The notes under the pieces: model-generated
What the model was told of the DNA's origin: nothing
The model's database searches: none
Seen by the model: only the letters and a program-made list of their open reading frames with translations
DNA from: Planktothrix sp. FACHB-1365
GTDB taxonomy: Bacteria; Cyanobacteriota; Cyanobacteriia; Cyanobacteriales; Microcoleaceae
Length of the DNA: 64,000 nucleotides
Assembly (NCBI RefSeq): GCF_014697575.1
Contig: NZ_JACJSC010000001.1
Location: 1-64,000, forward strand
Reading direction: 5' to 3'
Shown here: positions 43,892-52,737 of the stretch, piece after piece
Layout of the letters: each line of letters opens with the position of its first letter
How positions within the stretch are numbered: position 1 is the first letter of the stretch
Position numbers and translations under genes: made by a program

Positions 43892-44968
43892 TCATTGAGA
43901 ATTGCTATAGTTAAGGCTGCCTCGTTCTTCTAACACTTCAATTTCCTGTTCTAACAACTCTGGATGAAGCCTTGAAGTGACAAATACAGGGATTGTTTCT
44001 ATCCCGACTTCGGGGTGATGCCAAGAAAAATCGATACACATTTCATCACTCAAAACAACAGGTTCAATTGTAGGAATTAAAATGTTTTCTTCCATCATTG
44101 TTTCACCCTCAAATCCAGTAGGATTCGTGTGGTGTTGACTGATGAACATTGCCCCTAAAATCATCGCACCGCCTAACCAACCCCGCAGTCCTAAGGTTTC
44201 ACCCAATAACCAGAAGGAAAATACGGATGCAAAAACAGGTTCAAAGGTATAAATTACAGCCGTTTCTGAGGCAGAAACCCAATGTTGAGCGATCGCAGGC
44301 AACCAAGTCGTAACGGCCGTCACCACCGCCAGGTAAAATAAAGGCAGGTAATGACCCTGAATGCCCTGCCATTGTCCCATCAAATCCGGTAACGTCCAGA
44401 CAGTCGCTAAAACCGTCATCACCACAAGCTGAATTGCGGTTAAAGGTTGGGACGAATGGGTGCAGGTGACGGCTTCTAACAGCAAAATATAGCTGGTATA
44501 AAGCAGAACATCCAATAACATCCAGAAGTCTCCCGCCGTCAGCATTCCGCCTTCCCAGGACATCACCCCCACCCCAACTAAGGCGAGTCCGGCGGCTAAA
44601 AATAATCCCCGTCGTACTTTTTGACCCAATAATTGCCCTAATAAGGGAACTAAAATGACGTTTAAACTGGCAATAAAAGCGGCACGATTTGCAGAGAGTG
44701 TTTCTAATGCGATCGCTTGAATGGCTAAGGAGGCAAAGAGTAGAATTCCTAATAGAATCCCATCTCGAATTAACTTTAGATTTAATGTTCGTAAATGCAG
44801 GGAAAAAGCGATCGCAGCTAAAGCAGATCGGATGGCAATTAATACACCAGGGGAAATATTATGAATGGTATCTTTTACCAGGGGAAATGTAGTTCCCCAA
44901 AGCAAAGTAACGGCGATTAGCAGGATAATACCCTGGATATGTTGTAATTTCGGTTCGGAAAGGGTCAT
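43892..44968 (-). CDS. EamA/DMT-family transporter with polar C-tail
   Basis: A 358-residue drug/metabolite-type transporter with ten membrane helices in two EamA repeats: the first opening GIILLIAVTLLWGTTFPLVKD and the second including WVSASETAVIYTFEPVFASVFSFWLLGE, both family hallmarks. After helix ten (GAMILGAMFISQ) comes an unusual 65-residue polar tail rich in Glu and Ile (MCIDFSWHHPEVGIETIPVF, EVLEERGSL), probably cytosolic and of unknown use. The substrate is not predictable. Confidence 0.88.
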   Translation of the reverse strand: MTLSEPKLQHIQGIILLIAVTLLWGTTFPLVKDTIHNISPGVLIAIRSALAAIAFSLHLRTLNLKLIRDGILLGILLFASLAIQAIALETLSANRAAFIASLNVILVPLLGQLLGQKVRRGLFLAAGLALVGVGVMSWEGGMLTAGDFWMLLDVLLYTSYILLLEAVTCTHSSQPLTAIQLVVMTVLATVWTLPDLMGQWQGIQGHYLPLFYLAVVTAVTTWLPAIAQHWVSASETAVIYTFEPVFASVFSFWLLGETLGLRGWLGGAMILGAMFISQHHTNPTGFEGETMMEENILIPTIEPVVLSDEMCIDFSWHHPEVGIETIPVFVTSRLHPELLEQEIEVLEERGSLNYSNSQ

Positions 44969-45278
44969 TAGAGTTGTTATAAAGTGTTAGTTTCTGTGAA
45001 TGAAGGATTAGTCCTGGGGAGGAGGTGACAGGAAGAAAAATTCACCCTTAAGATTTATCCAGATCCGTTAAGATTTCTGGCAATAATGTTACCTCCTTTA
45101 CGGAAAAAAATACCCCTCTGCATTGGTATTTGCTTCTTAGAATATTTTAGAACGAATAGAATCTCTCGAAGTTAGATTTTTGTGAAGACCCAACTTTAGG
45201 ATTATTCTTTAAATCCGGTGTACGGTGTTGAGCGTTAGGACAGAAGGAATCAAGGATCAACCTGTTTTGAGAATTTCT
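44969..45278. other. Spacer with no recognised feature
   Basis: About 310 bp between two minus-strand genes. TTAAGATTT occurs twice (near 45052 and 45069), too far apart for a Pho box. I see no hairpin, repeat family or small gene worth naming. The promoter of the DMT transporter gene is on its right-hand part of the preceding gene and that of nothing else is expected. Confidence 0.4.
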
Positions 45279-45974
45279 CTATCGAGGCAACAAAACGAAA
45301 TCGGATAAATAGGTTGAAAATAAACCTTCAATCCAGTGTTCTAACCCACTTAAGATTAATTGTACACCCAGGGCTAAAATAAATAAACCCAGAAGACGGG
45401 TAAAGGCAATAATTCCATTTTCTCCTAAAAGATTAAGTAAACGATGGGACAAAATCAAACAACCATAAACTAAGATTCCAATTAGGACAATTGCAACAAT
45501 AATCGCACCTAAATGTAATATAGTTTCTGAGGATAAAGTTTCGCCTGCTTGGGCAGCTAATCCTAATGTTACGGCGATCGCTCCTGGCCCTGCTAATAAA
45601 GGAATAGTTAAGGGAATAAACGATATATCTTTATGTTCTTCAATTTGACAACTTAAGGCTTCTTCTTCGGTGGGTGTTAATTTGGGTTCTGCTTTTAAAG
45701 CTTCCCACCCCGTTTCAAAAATCACAATTCCTCCCGCTACTTTTACCCCAGACATTGCTAAACCAAAGAACTCTAAAATACTATCCCCGACTAATAAAAA
45801 AAAGACTAAAACCCCTACAAAGCTCAAGGAAGTTTTAATCGCACATTTTTGTTGTAATTCTGGAGAATAGCCCGCCGCTAAAATTAAAAATATCGGCACA
45901 GCACCCAAAGGATCGACAATGGGAAACAAGGACGCAAAACTGCCTAAAACAAAGGTTAATAAATCTTCTACCAT
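45279..45974 (-). CDS. MarC-family membrane protein
   Basis: A 231-residue membrane protein with six helices. Typical MarC/UPF0056 blocks are FASLFPIVDPLGAVPIFL at the N-terminus, GVKVAGGIVIFETGWEAL, FIPLTIPLLAGPGAIAVTL and ENGIIAFTRLLGLFILALGVQLI. Function is unproven; the name comes from a multiple-antibiotic-resistance locus in E. coli in which this protein was later found not to be the determinant. The gene starts 43 bp from the upstream cupin gene's stop on the same strand and might be co-transcribed with it. Confidence 0.9.
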   Translation of the reverse strand: MVEDLLTFVLGSFASLFPIVDPLGAVPIFLILAAGYSPELQQKCAIKTSLSFVGVLVFFLLVGDSILEFFGLAMSGVKVAGGIVIFETGWEALKAEPKLTPTEEEALSCQIEEHKDISFIPLTIPLLAGPGAIAVTLGLAAQAGETLSSETILHLGAIIVAIVLIGILVYGCLILSHRLLNLLGENGIIAFTRLLGLFILALGVQLILSGLEHWIEGLFSTYLSDFVLLPR

Positions 45975-46016
45975 CTGTTAAATTAATAGACCATAAAGGA
46001 TGTATTGTACCTTTAA

Positions 46017-46523
46017 TTAAGCATCAGGAGTTAATTTTAAAATCAGTTCAGAAGATTCTGGAAACTGGGAAATTAGGTCAGTCCGACTCGCTAATTCAAA
46101 ATCGGCAAAATCAAACCCTGGCGCAACGGTACACCCGACAAAACTATAGGCACTTTCTGAGTTAGGATAGCCGCCAAACCACCATCCCGCCGGAACAATA
46201 AACTGCACGGTTTCTCCCGCTTGAATATCAGAACCCAGAATAATATTTTGTACGCCATAGTCTTCGTGCATTAACACCAAGGTCATTGAACCCCCTAAAT
46301 AAAAATGCCACATTTCATCGGATTGAATTCGATGTAAACAGGATTTTGTTCCTTGAGGTAATAAAAAATAAATTCCTGTACAATAATTGCGATCGCCTGT
46401 AAAATTATCCGGTAAAGCACTATCAGGAATTACCCCCTCTGAACGATAGGTTTCTCGAAAATATCCCCCTTCAGGATGAGGAATCAGTTGATATTTTTCA
46501 ATTAATTGTTCTACAGTTATCAT
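46017..46523 (-). CDS. Cupin, DUF985 family
   Basis: A 168-residue single-domain cupin of the DUF985 family. Recognised segments are LIPHPEGGYFRETYRS, YFLLPQGTKSCLHRIQSDEMWHFYLGGSM, and PAGWWFGGYPNSESAYSFVGCTVAPGFDFADFEL. HRIQSDEMWHFY supplies likely metal or ligand contacts in the beta barrel. The family is widespread; a sugar epimerase-like or binding function has been suggested from fold alone. Precise activity unknown. Confidence 0.92.
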   Translation of the reverse strand: MITVEQLIEKYQLIPHPEGGYFRETYRSEGVIPDSALPDNFTGDRNYCTGIYFLLPQGTKSCLHRIQSDEMWHFYLGGSMTLVLMHEDYGVQNIILGSDIQAGETVQFIVPAGWWFGGYPNSESAYSFVGCTVAPGFDFADFELASRTDLISQFPESSELILKLTPDA

Positions 46524-46615
46524 AAATTAAACAAAACCAGGAATAGAAAGATCTTACATCAGATTTAGGAGGGTCATATACACTGCGTTTAACAGTTCGT
46601 GAATTTGTCTCAAAA

Positions 46616-48106
46616 CTAGAAAGACCAACCTAATCCTAAACGCATTCCTTGTGAAGTCATTTTAACAGTAGAGGTTCCATAGTCTCCTTCTTGTTCAACT
46701 TTTAATTGATATAAACGATAGCCTGCGGATAAAGTTAAATCACGGGAAACTTGCCAATTTAAACCGATGAGTAAATCCCAATTGGTAAGAGCATCACTTC
46801 CGCCTGTAAGGGCAGTTCCTCCCCGTGTTGTAATCGCTAAATTATCGGCTAAATTGAGTTTAATTTGTGCCCCAAAAGACGGATCAAACCAATCAGGTCG
46901 ATAGTTAATATCTGGGCCGGGATCAAAACCAAAATCAGTATTGAGATAGCCAAAACGAACTCCACCATAAACTTCAAAATCAAGAGAAGGATAGACAGGA
47001 TTAGGTTTTGAAGTATCTTTAACAGTTCTTAAGGGGAGGGTTCCCAAATGCCATGCCAGCAATGTTTCTGCTGTTAATAATTTTGTATTAAAATCAATAT
47101 CAATTTGCGAACCATTTTCTGTTAAACCCAATTCAGTATAGACTCCCTGAAAGATTAATCCGATATCCCCATTCCACGCTTCTAAACGAGCTCCTAACTC
47201 TAAAATTTTATCGAACTCCAGAATTTTTCCTAACCCAATATTAAAATCAACTTTAACGGGAACTTGACCCGGAGGAACTCGATCTACTATGGTTTGTACT
47301 CCTTCCCGAATTTGAGTTTCTAAACGTTCTGTTAGGTTTTGTCCCCGTTGTTGTAAACGTTCTCTTACCTCTTGAGCAATGCGATCTTCTAATCGAGTAT
47401 TGCTGCGATCAAAAGGTAATCGTTCTAACACTCGATCAACCGCTTTTTCAATTAAATCTTGGGGTAATTGATTTAAGATGCGATTGGTAATTTCAGTTGT
47501 AATTAAGTCTACTAAAACGACTCGATTAACACTCGCACCTTCTCCAACAATAGCATAACCGTCAATATTAAACGGAACAAATAGCATCGGTTCAACTTCA
47601 AATCTCCATCCGTTACTGGACTGAGGTTGTTCAGTGTTAGGTGTAGAACTCTGGGACTCTTCGGTCAAAACTTCATTAACAACCTGATCAAAATTAATCG
47701 GATTTTGGCTGATTGTATTTTTTTCTAAATTAGACCCACTTGAATTTGATAAAATTTCATCATCTTTTCTCAGTTGATACGGTTGCAAATCGGCTGCATT
47801 TCTGCTAGAATTTAAAAAGGTTGAATTCAAATTAGAAAGTTTAAAATCTTCCGCATTATGTGTGGTGGATTGTTGTGAAGGTGAAGAAGCAGCGATCGCA
47901 ATTTTCTCAACCGAAACTGGATTAAACTGAACGGAAGAGGGATCACCGGAAAAATGCAAATCAGAATGAATCAAAAACTGATGCTGATCTTCTGAAAAAA
48001 CAGAGGAGAGGTTTTGTTCAGAATCCTGATTAACGGAACTCGCCCAAGCGGGAGTTACAACTAGAAAAGTTAATAAACTAAAACAAGACGTTAAAACTGA
48101 TTTCAT
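46616..48106 (-). CDS. Outer-membrane beta-barrel protein
   Basis: A 496-residue exported protein. Signal peptide 1-22 (CFSLLTFLVVTPAWA-S). Residues 23-165 are polar and low-complexity, without recognised domains. Residues about 170-496 look like a membrane beta-barrel: alternating hydrophobic strands (FEVEPMLFVPFNIDGYAIVG, LDFEVYGGVRFGYLN, NLAITTRGGTAL, WDLLIGLNWQVSRDLTLSAGYRLY) and the terminal GLRLGLGWSF-like strand ending in Phe, the BAM recognition signal. An amphipathic helical insert rich in Arg/Glu (about 205-275) between strands is unusual. Probably a porin-like or structural outer-membrane protein; ligand unknown. Confidence 0.7.
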   Translation of the reverse strand: MKSVLTSCFSLLTFLVVTPAWASSVNQDSEQNLSSVFSEDQHQFLIHSDLHFSGDPSSVQFNPVSVEKIAIAASSPSQQSTTHNAEDFKLSNLNSTFLNSSRNAADLQPYQLRKDDEILSNSSGSNLEKNTISQNPINFDQVVNEVLTEESQSSTPNTEQPQSSNGWRFEVEPMLFVPFNIDGYAIVGEGASVNRVVLVDLITTEITNRILNQLPQDLIEKAVDRVLERLPFDRSNTRLEDRIAQEVRERLQQRGQNLTERLETQIREGVQTIVDRVPPGQVPVKVDFNIGLGKILEFDKILELGARLEAWNGDIGLIFQGVYTELGLTENGSQIDIDFNTKLLTAETLLAWHLGTLPLRTVKDTSKPNPVYPSLDFEVYGGVRFGYLNTDFGFDPGPDINYRPDWFDPSFGAQIKLNLADNLAITTRGGTALTGGSDALTNWDLLIGLNWQVSRDLTLSAGYRLYQLKVEQEGDYGTSTVKMTSQGMRLGLGWSF

Positions 48107-48145
48107 CTGGTTGTTTGTACTGGTTTAAAGTTCTTGAAAACAAAA

Positions 48146-48586
48146 TTAAAACATGAGAGATTTAACGATTACCCCAATAAAACTGATGAACCCAATCACC
48201 AGTAAAGCAACCCCGATAATTTCTGTACTGTGAGAAGTTTCATAAGTATAGCGATCGCTTTCTATTTGTTGAAGTAACCGACGATGTTCCCTCAGTCCTA
48301 AAGCCATTCCTAGCATTCCTGTACTAATAAAAGCTAGTCCCACAATAACAGAAAATCGCACCGGATCAAGTTTAGGAGTGAGGCGGGTTTGTTCAATAGT
48401 TCTGACAATAGTAGGAATACCAAAACCAAAACCAATTAAGGATAGGGAAGTGCGTATCCAAGCCATTAAAGTGCGATCAGCGGCGGCGCGACTGCGGTAT
48501 TTAGCAAGTTCGGTACGATCTTCGGCTAAATCATTAGTAGAAACCTGTTTATGGGTTTCTGAGTTGTTGGGGGGTTGATTCATCAT
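48146..48586 (-). CDS. DUF202 (YidH-like) membrane protein
   Basis: A 146-residue protein with a polar N-terminus and three membrane helices. The DUF202 signature is ELAKYRSRAAADRTLMAWIRTSLSLIGFGFGIPTIV, with the R-T-x-x-A-W-I-R-T block. Function is unknown; plant and fungal relatives are fused to SPX domains, which links the domain to phosphate or pH handling. It is 40 bp upstream of the outer-membrane protein gene on the same strand and may share its transcript. Confidence 0.9.
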   Translation of the reverse strand: MMNQPPNNSETHKQVSTNDLAEDRTELAKYRSRAAADRTLMAWIRTSLSLIGFGFGIPTIVRTIEQTRLTPKLDPVRFSVIVGLAFISTGMLGMALGLREHRRLLQQIESDRYTYETSHSTEIIGVALLVIGFISFIGVIVKSLMF

Positions 48587-48813
48587 AGGTGAGGTGTTAG
48601 GTTAGGTGGAATAATTGGGCTGCTCTTAATAATGACAATGGTTAGATATTATCCCTAAAAGATAAAATTGAACCAGAGCTAGAATCGGGAATTAAATCTC
48701 AGTAAAGCTTATAGCAGCATTTTGAGTTCGCCTTGAAGAATCTGAATTTGAAACTCTTAAAATTCTCCGTCTCTTCAGAGCAGAGAATATCAACAATTTC
48801 AAGATCAACCGGT

Positions 48814-50142
48814 ATGCAAACTAACAATCCGTCTGAAGTTCGTGCGATTGCCAAAGAAGCTTATATCTACGGCTTCCCAATGGTAGACAGCTACCGCATC
48901 CAATACGCCTACTTCGTGGATCAACAAAATCCCGAATACAAAGCACCCTGGAACCACATTCGCAATATTGCTCGTGTCTTTACACCGGAGGATAAGGCAG
49001 TCCAGACACCTAACTCAGACACGCCTTACTCAATGCTGGGTTTGGATTTGCGTACAGAACCGATGGTACTCACCGTACCCCAGATCGAACAGGAACGCTA
49101 CTTTAGCATCCAACTCATCGATCTTTACACCTTTAATTTTGACTATATCGGAAGTCGCACTACGGGTAACGAAGGGGGCAGTTTCCTCATCGCTGCACCA
49201 AACTGGCAAGGTGAGATCCCCAATAACATTAAGAAAGTGATCCGGTCGGAAACCGAGTTAGCACTCGCCGCATATCGCACACAGCTTTTCAACCCTGACG
49301 ACCTCGATCAAGTCAAACACATTCAGGCGGGATATCAGGTACAGCCGCTTTCAGTCTTCCTGGGACAATCTGCACCGGAAACTGCACCGACTATTGATTT
49401 TATTAAACCCCTGACTCCGAACGAGCAACGGACATCCCTCGATTTTTTCAAGATCCTGAACTTTGTGTTACAGTTTTGTCCTACCCATCCCTCCGAAGCA
49501 GAACTCAGGGTGCGGTTTGCCAAGATGAATGTTGGTGCGGGGATGGCTTTTGACGCAGATTCCCTATCCCCCGATCTGAAGACAGCAATAGAGCAAGGAA
49601 TTGCTGATGCTTGGGCAGAATTCGCGAACTTGAAGCAACGCATCGATGCCAAGGAAGTCACCTCTGGTGATGTGTTCGGCACACGGGAATATCTGAAGAA
49701 TAACTACCTCTACCGGATGGCTGCGGCTATCGTCGGTATCTATGGGAATTCTAAGCAGGAAGCAATGTATCCGATCTATTCGGTCGATAGTGACGGGCAA
49801 CTGCTCGATGGAGCTAACCGTTATACCCTCTACCTTGCACCCGGACAATTGCCACCCGTCAATGCCTTCTGGTCACTAACTCTGTATGAACTCCCGTCGA
49901 GCCTACTGGTTGCGAACCCACTCAACCGCTATCTCCTTAATTCTCGGATGATGCCTCAATTTAAGCGCGATTCACAAGGCGGCATCACCTTTTATATCCA
50001 AAACGAGTCACCGGGTGCAGATCAAGAAGCGAACTGGCTACCCGCCCCCAAAGGGTCATTCTTTTGCGTGATGCGTTTGTATTGGCCTCAGCCTGAAGCC
50101 CTTGAAGGGAGATGGCAACAGCCACCCATGCAGCGAGTCTAA
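48814..50142 (+). CDS. DUF1254/DUF1214 protein
   Basis: About 442 residues. The N-terminal DUF1254 region has AIAKEAYIYGFPMVDSYRI, QTPNSDTPYSMLGLDLRTEP and YFSIQLIDLYTFNFDYIGSR; the C-terminal DUF1214 region has NAFWSLTLYELPSSLLVANP and FYIQNESPGADQEANWLPAP, and ends in FFCVMRLYWPQPEAL. These proteins are beta-rich and of unknown function. The ATG at 48814 starts the conserved part; a TTG at 48733 is possible but not needed. Codon choice is C/G-rich (CTC, GAC, ATC) compared with neighbours, a sign of transfer. It precedes the sulfatase by 124 bp on the same strand. Confidence 0.9.
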   Translation: MQTNNPSEVRAIAKEAYIYGFPMVDSYRIQYAYFVDQQNPEYKAPWNHIRNIARVFTPEDKAVQTPNSDTPYSMLGLDLRTEPMVLTVPQIEQERYFSIQLIDLYTFNFDYIGSRTTGNEGGSFLIAAPNWQGEIPNNIKKVIRSETELALAAYRTQLFNPDDLDQVKHIQAGYQVQPLSVFLGQSAPETAPTIDFIKPLTPNEQRTSLDFFKILNFVLQFCPTHPSEAELRVRFAKMNVGAGMAFDADSLSPDLKTAIEQGIADAWAEFANLKQRIDAKEVTSGDVFGTREYLKNNYLYRMAAAIVGIYGNSKQEAMYPIYSVDSDGQLLDGANRYTLYLAPGQLPPVNAFWSLTLYELPSSLLVANPLNRYLLNSRMMPQFKRDSQGGITFYIQNESPGADQEANWLPAPKGSFFCVMRLYWPQPEALEGRWQQPPMQRV

Positions 50143-50266
50143 TACTGTCTTTTTTTCTTGATAAAGAAATGTCAAGTTTACTAATTCCTGATTCTTATCT
50201 AAGTTAACTTTAAGGCTAACAGACTCGTGAGATATATCTAAAAAATTTTAGGAAAGCCAGATCATT

Positions 50267-52636
50267 ATGACAGCCAGTAATTTTATTCAACGCCAAATTC
50301 TCCCGATACCTGATCAGACGCCCATCGGACTGACCACCTACGATGCCAAAGATCCCGATACGCACTATCCCCCCATGCGCGATCTCCGTCCACCAGCAGG
50401 GGCGCCCAATGTGTTAATTGTGCTGCTGGATGATGTGGGTTTTGGGGCTTCTAGTGCCTTTGGTGGCCCCTGCAATACCCCCACCTTCGAGAAATTAGCC
50501 TCCCAAGGACTCAAATACAGCCGTTTTCACACCACCGCCCTTTGTGCTCCCACCCGACAAGCATTACTCACCGGACGTAACCATCACTCCGTAGGCATGG
50601 GCAACATTACCGAAACCGCTACAGCAGCCCCTGGTCAATGCTCCGTGCGTCCTAACACTAAAGCCCCCCTAGCCTTGACCCTGAAATTGAATGGTTACTC
50701 AACCTCAATGTTTGGTAAGTGTCACGAAGTCCCGGTCTGGCAAACCTCGCCGATGGGGCCCTTTGACGCTTGGCCGACGGGTGGGGGTGGGTTCGAGTAT
50801 TTTTACGGCTTCATTGGGGGCGAAAACAATCAATGGGACCCGGCTTTATATGAAGGTACTATTCCCATTGAACCTCCTGCAACGCCGGAAGAAGGCTATC
50901 ACCTGACCGAAGACCTGGCAGATAAAGCGATCGCCTGGGTGAGTCAGCAGAAAGCCCTGATGCCTGATAAGCCCTTCTTTATGTACTTTGCTCCCGGTGC
51001 GACCCATGCTCCCCACCATGTTCCCAAGGAATGGATCGAGAAGTATAAAGGCAAATTTGCTCACGGCTGGGATCAACAACGAGAAATTACCTTTGCCAAA
51101 CAAAAAGAACTGGGGGTGATTTCCCCCGATGCGGAGTTAACACCCCGTCATGCCGAGATTCCCGCCTGGGATGAGATGGACTCCCAACTCAAACCCGTGT
51201 TGGAACGGGAAATGGAGGTGTATGCCGCGTTTTTGGAACACACCGACTATCACGTCGGACGGCTGATCCAAACTTTAGAGGATTTAGAAATTCTCGACGA
51301 TACCCTCGTCTATGTGATTGTTGGCGATAATGGGGCTTCTGCTGAGGGAACCATTCACGGGGCGTTCAACGAAATGGCGAACTTCAATGGCATGGCCGCC
51401 CTGGAAACCCCTGAATTCATGCTATCAAAACTAGATGACTTCGGCTCCCCCGACTCCTACAACCATTTTGCCGTGGGCTGGGCTTGGGCAATGGATACCC
51501 CCTATCAGTGGACGAAGCAGGTCGCCTCTCACTGGGGTGGCACTCGCAACGGTACAATCATTCACTATCCCAAAGCCATTCAGGAGAAGGGTGGCATCCG
51601 TAACCAGTTCAGTCATGTGATTGATATAGCTCCAACGGTATTGGAGATGGCTGGCATTCCTGAACCCACAATGGTTAACGGGGTGCTGCAAAGCCCCTAT
51701 GAAGGGACGAGCATGGTTTACAGTTTCAACGATGCCAATGCTCCTGAACGCCATGATGTGCAGTATTTCGAGATGTTTGGCAACCGAGGCATCTACTACA
51801 AAGGTTGGAGTGCGATTACAAAACACCGCACCCCCTGGGTTATGGTAGGACAAAAGATGGTACCTTTTGACGAAGACATCTGGGAACTGTATGACGGCAG
51901 TAAAGACTGGACACAAGCCCATGATCTCTCTCAGGAGATGCCCCAGAAATTGTTGGAATTGCAGCGTCAGTTTTTAATTGAGGCGGTCAAGTACAATGTC
52001 TTGCCCCTGGATGATCGGCAGACTGAACGGATTGATCCGGTGACGGCGGGACGACCCTCCTTAGTTAAGGGTGACTCCCAAATCTTCTTTGCGGGTATGG
52101 GTCGTTTGTCAGAAAACAGCGTGATCAATATTAAAAATAAGTCGTTTTCCATCACCGCCGAGATCGAAATGAAAGACAAACTCGCCAATGGAGTGATTAT
52201 TGCTCAGGGTGGCAAGTTCGGGGGCTGGAGTGTGTACGCCAAGGAGGGTAAACTCAAGTTTACCTACAACGTCCTGGGTATCCACGAATTTCCCACCGAA
52301 GCCACAGCCCCTATTCCTGAAGGGAAACACCAGGTAAGGATGGAGTTTGCTTACGATGGCGGTGGTTTAGGCAAGGGCGGCAACGTTACCTTATATTATG
52401 ATGGTCAGCCTGTGGGTACCGGGCGCGTCGAGGCAACCCAAGCCATAATTTTCTCAGCAGATGAAACCACCGACATCGGTTATGAATCCGGTACTCCTGT
52501 CAGTCCTGATTACACCACCCATAGCAGCAAATTCACAGGCAAAATTCACTGGGTGCAACTGGATGTGGGCAAGGATGACCACAATCACTTCATCTCTCCT
52601 GAAGAACGTTTGAGAGTGGCGATGGCACGACAGTAG
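50267..52636 (+). CDS. Arylsulfatase with C-terminal lectin-like domain
   Basis: A 789-residue type I sulfatase. Metal ligands D55-D56 are in IVLLDDVGFG and the formylglycine site is C93-A-P-T-R97, with LTGRNHH after it; later blocks include GKCHEVPVW, FAPGATHAPHHVPKEW, VIVGDNGASAEG and HWGGTRNG. Residues about 640-785 form a beta sandwich (FSITAEIEMKDKLANGVII, GKIHWVQLDVG). No signal peptide is seen, so it probably hydrolyses sulfate esters in the cytoplasm, for sulfur scavenging. C93 must be converted to formylglycine; the radical-SAM gene 102 bp downstream is the obvious maturase. Base composition is GC-richer than its neighbours, suggesting acquisition. Confidence 0.95.
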   Translation: MTASNFIQRQILPIPDQTPIGLTTYDAKDPDTHYPPMRDLRPPAGAPNVLIVLLDDVGFGASSAFGGPCNTPTFEKLASQGLKYSRFHTTALCAPTRQALLTGRNHHSVGMGNITETATAAPGQCSVRPNTKAPLALTLKLNGYSTSMFGKCHEVPVWQTSPMGPFDAWPTGGGGFEYFYGFIGGENNQWDPALYEGTIPIEPPATPEEGYHLTEDLADKAIAWVSQQKALMPDKPFFMYFAPGATHAPHHVPKEWIEKYKGKFAHGWDQQREITFAKQKELGVISPDAELTPRHAEIPAWDEMDSQLKPVLEREMEVYAAFLEHTDYHVGRLIQTLEDLEILDDTLVYVIVGDNGASAEGTIHGAFNEMANFNGMAALETPEFMLSKLDDFGSPDSYNHFAVGWAWAMDTPYQWTKQVASHWGGTRNGTIIHYPKAIQEKGGIRNQFSHVIDIAPTVLEMAGIPEPTMVNGVLQSPYEGTSMVYSFNDANAPERHDVQYFEMFGNRGIYYKGWSAITKHRTPWVMVGQKMVPFDEDIWELYDGSKDWTQAHDLSQEMPQKLLELQRQFLIEAVKYNVLPLDDRQTERIDPVTAGRPSLVKGDSQIFFAGMGRLSENSVINIKNKSFSITAEIEMKDKLANGVIIAQGGKFGGWSVYAKEGKLKFTYNVLGIHEFPTEATAPIPEGKHQVRMEFAYDGGGLGKGGNVTLYYDGQPVGTGRVEATQAIIFSADETTDIGYESGTPVSPDYTTHSSKFTGKIHWVQLDVGKDDHNHFISPEERLRVAMARQ

Positions 52637-52640
52637 AGAC

Positions 52641-52710
52641 AGTTATCAGTTATCAGTTATCAGTTATCAGTTATCAGTTATCAGTTATCAGTTATCAGTT
52701 ATCAGTTATC
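52641..52710. repeat. Heptamer tandem repeat, AGTTATC x10
   Basis: Ten uninterrupted perfect copies of AGTTATC (70 bp), between the sulfatase and its maturase on the same strand. This occupies most of the 101-bp gap within a likely operon. Confidence 0.95.
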
Positions 52711-52737
52711 AATTTTCCTTCCTGCATTATTCTGACT

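Noticed and set aside
45050-45080. Pho box from two TTAAGATTT copies
   Set aside because: Spacing is wrong (about 17-19 bp apart instead of 11-bp periodic) and the adjacent gene has no phosphate link.
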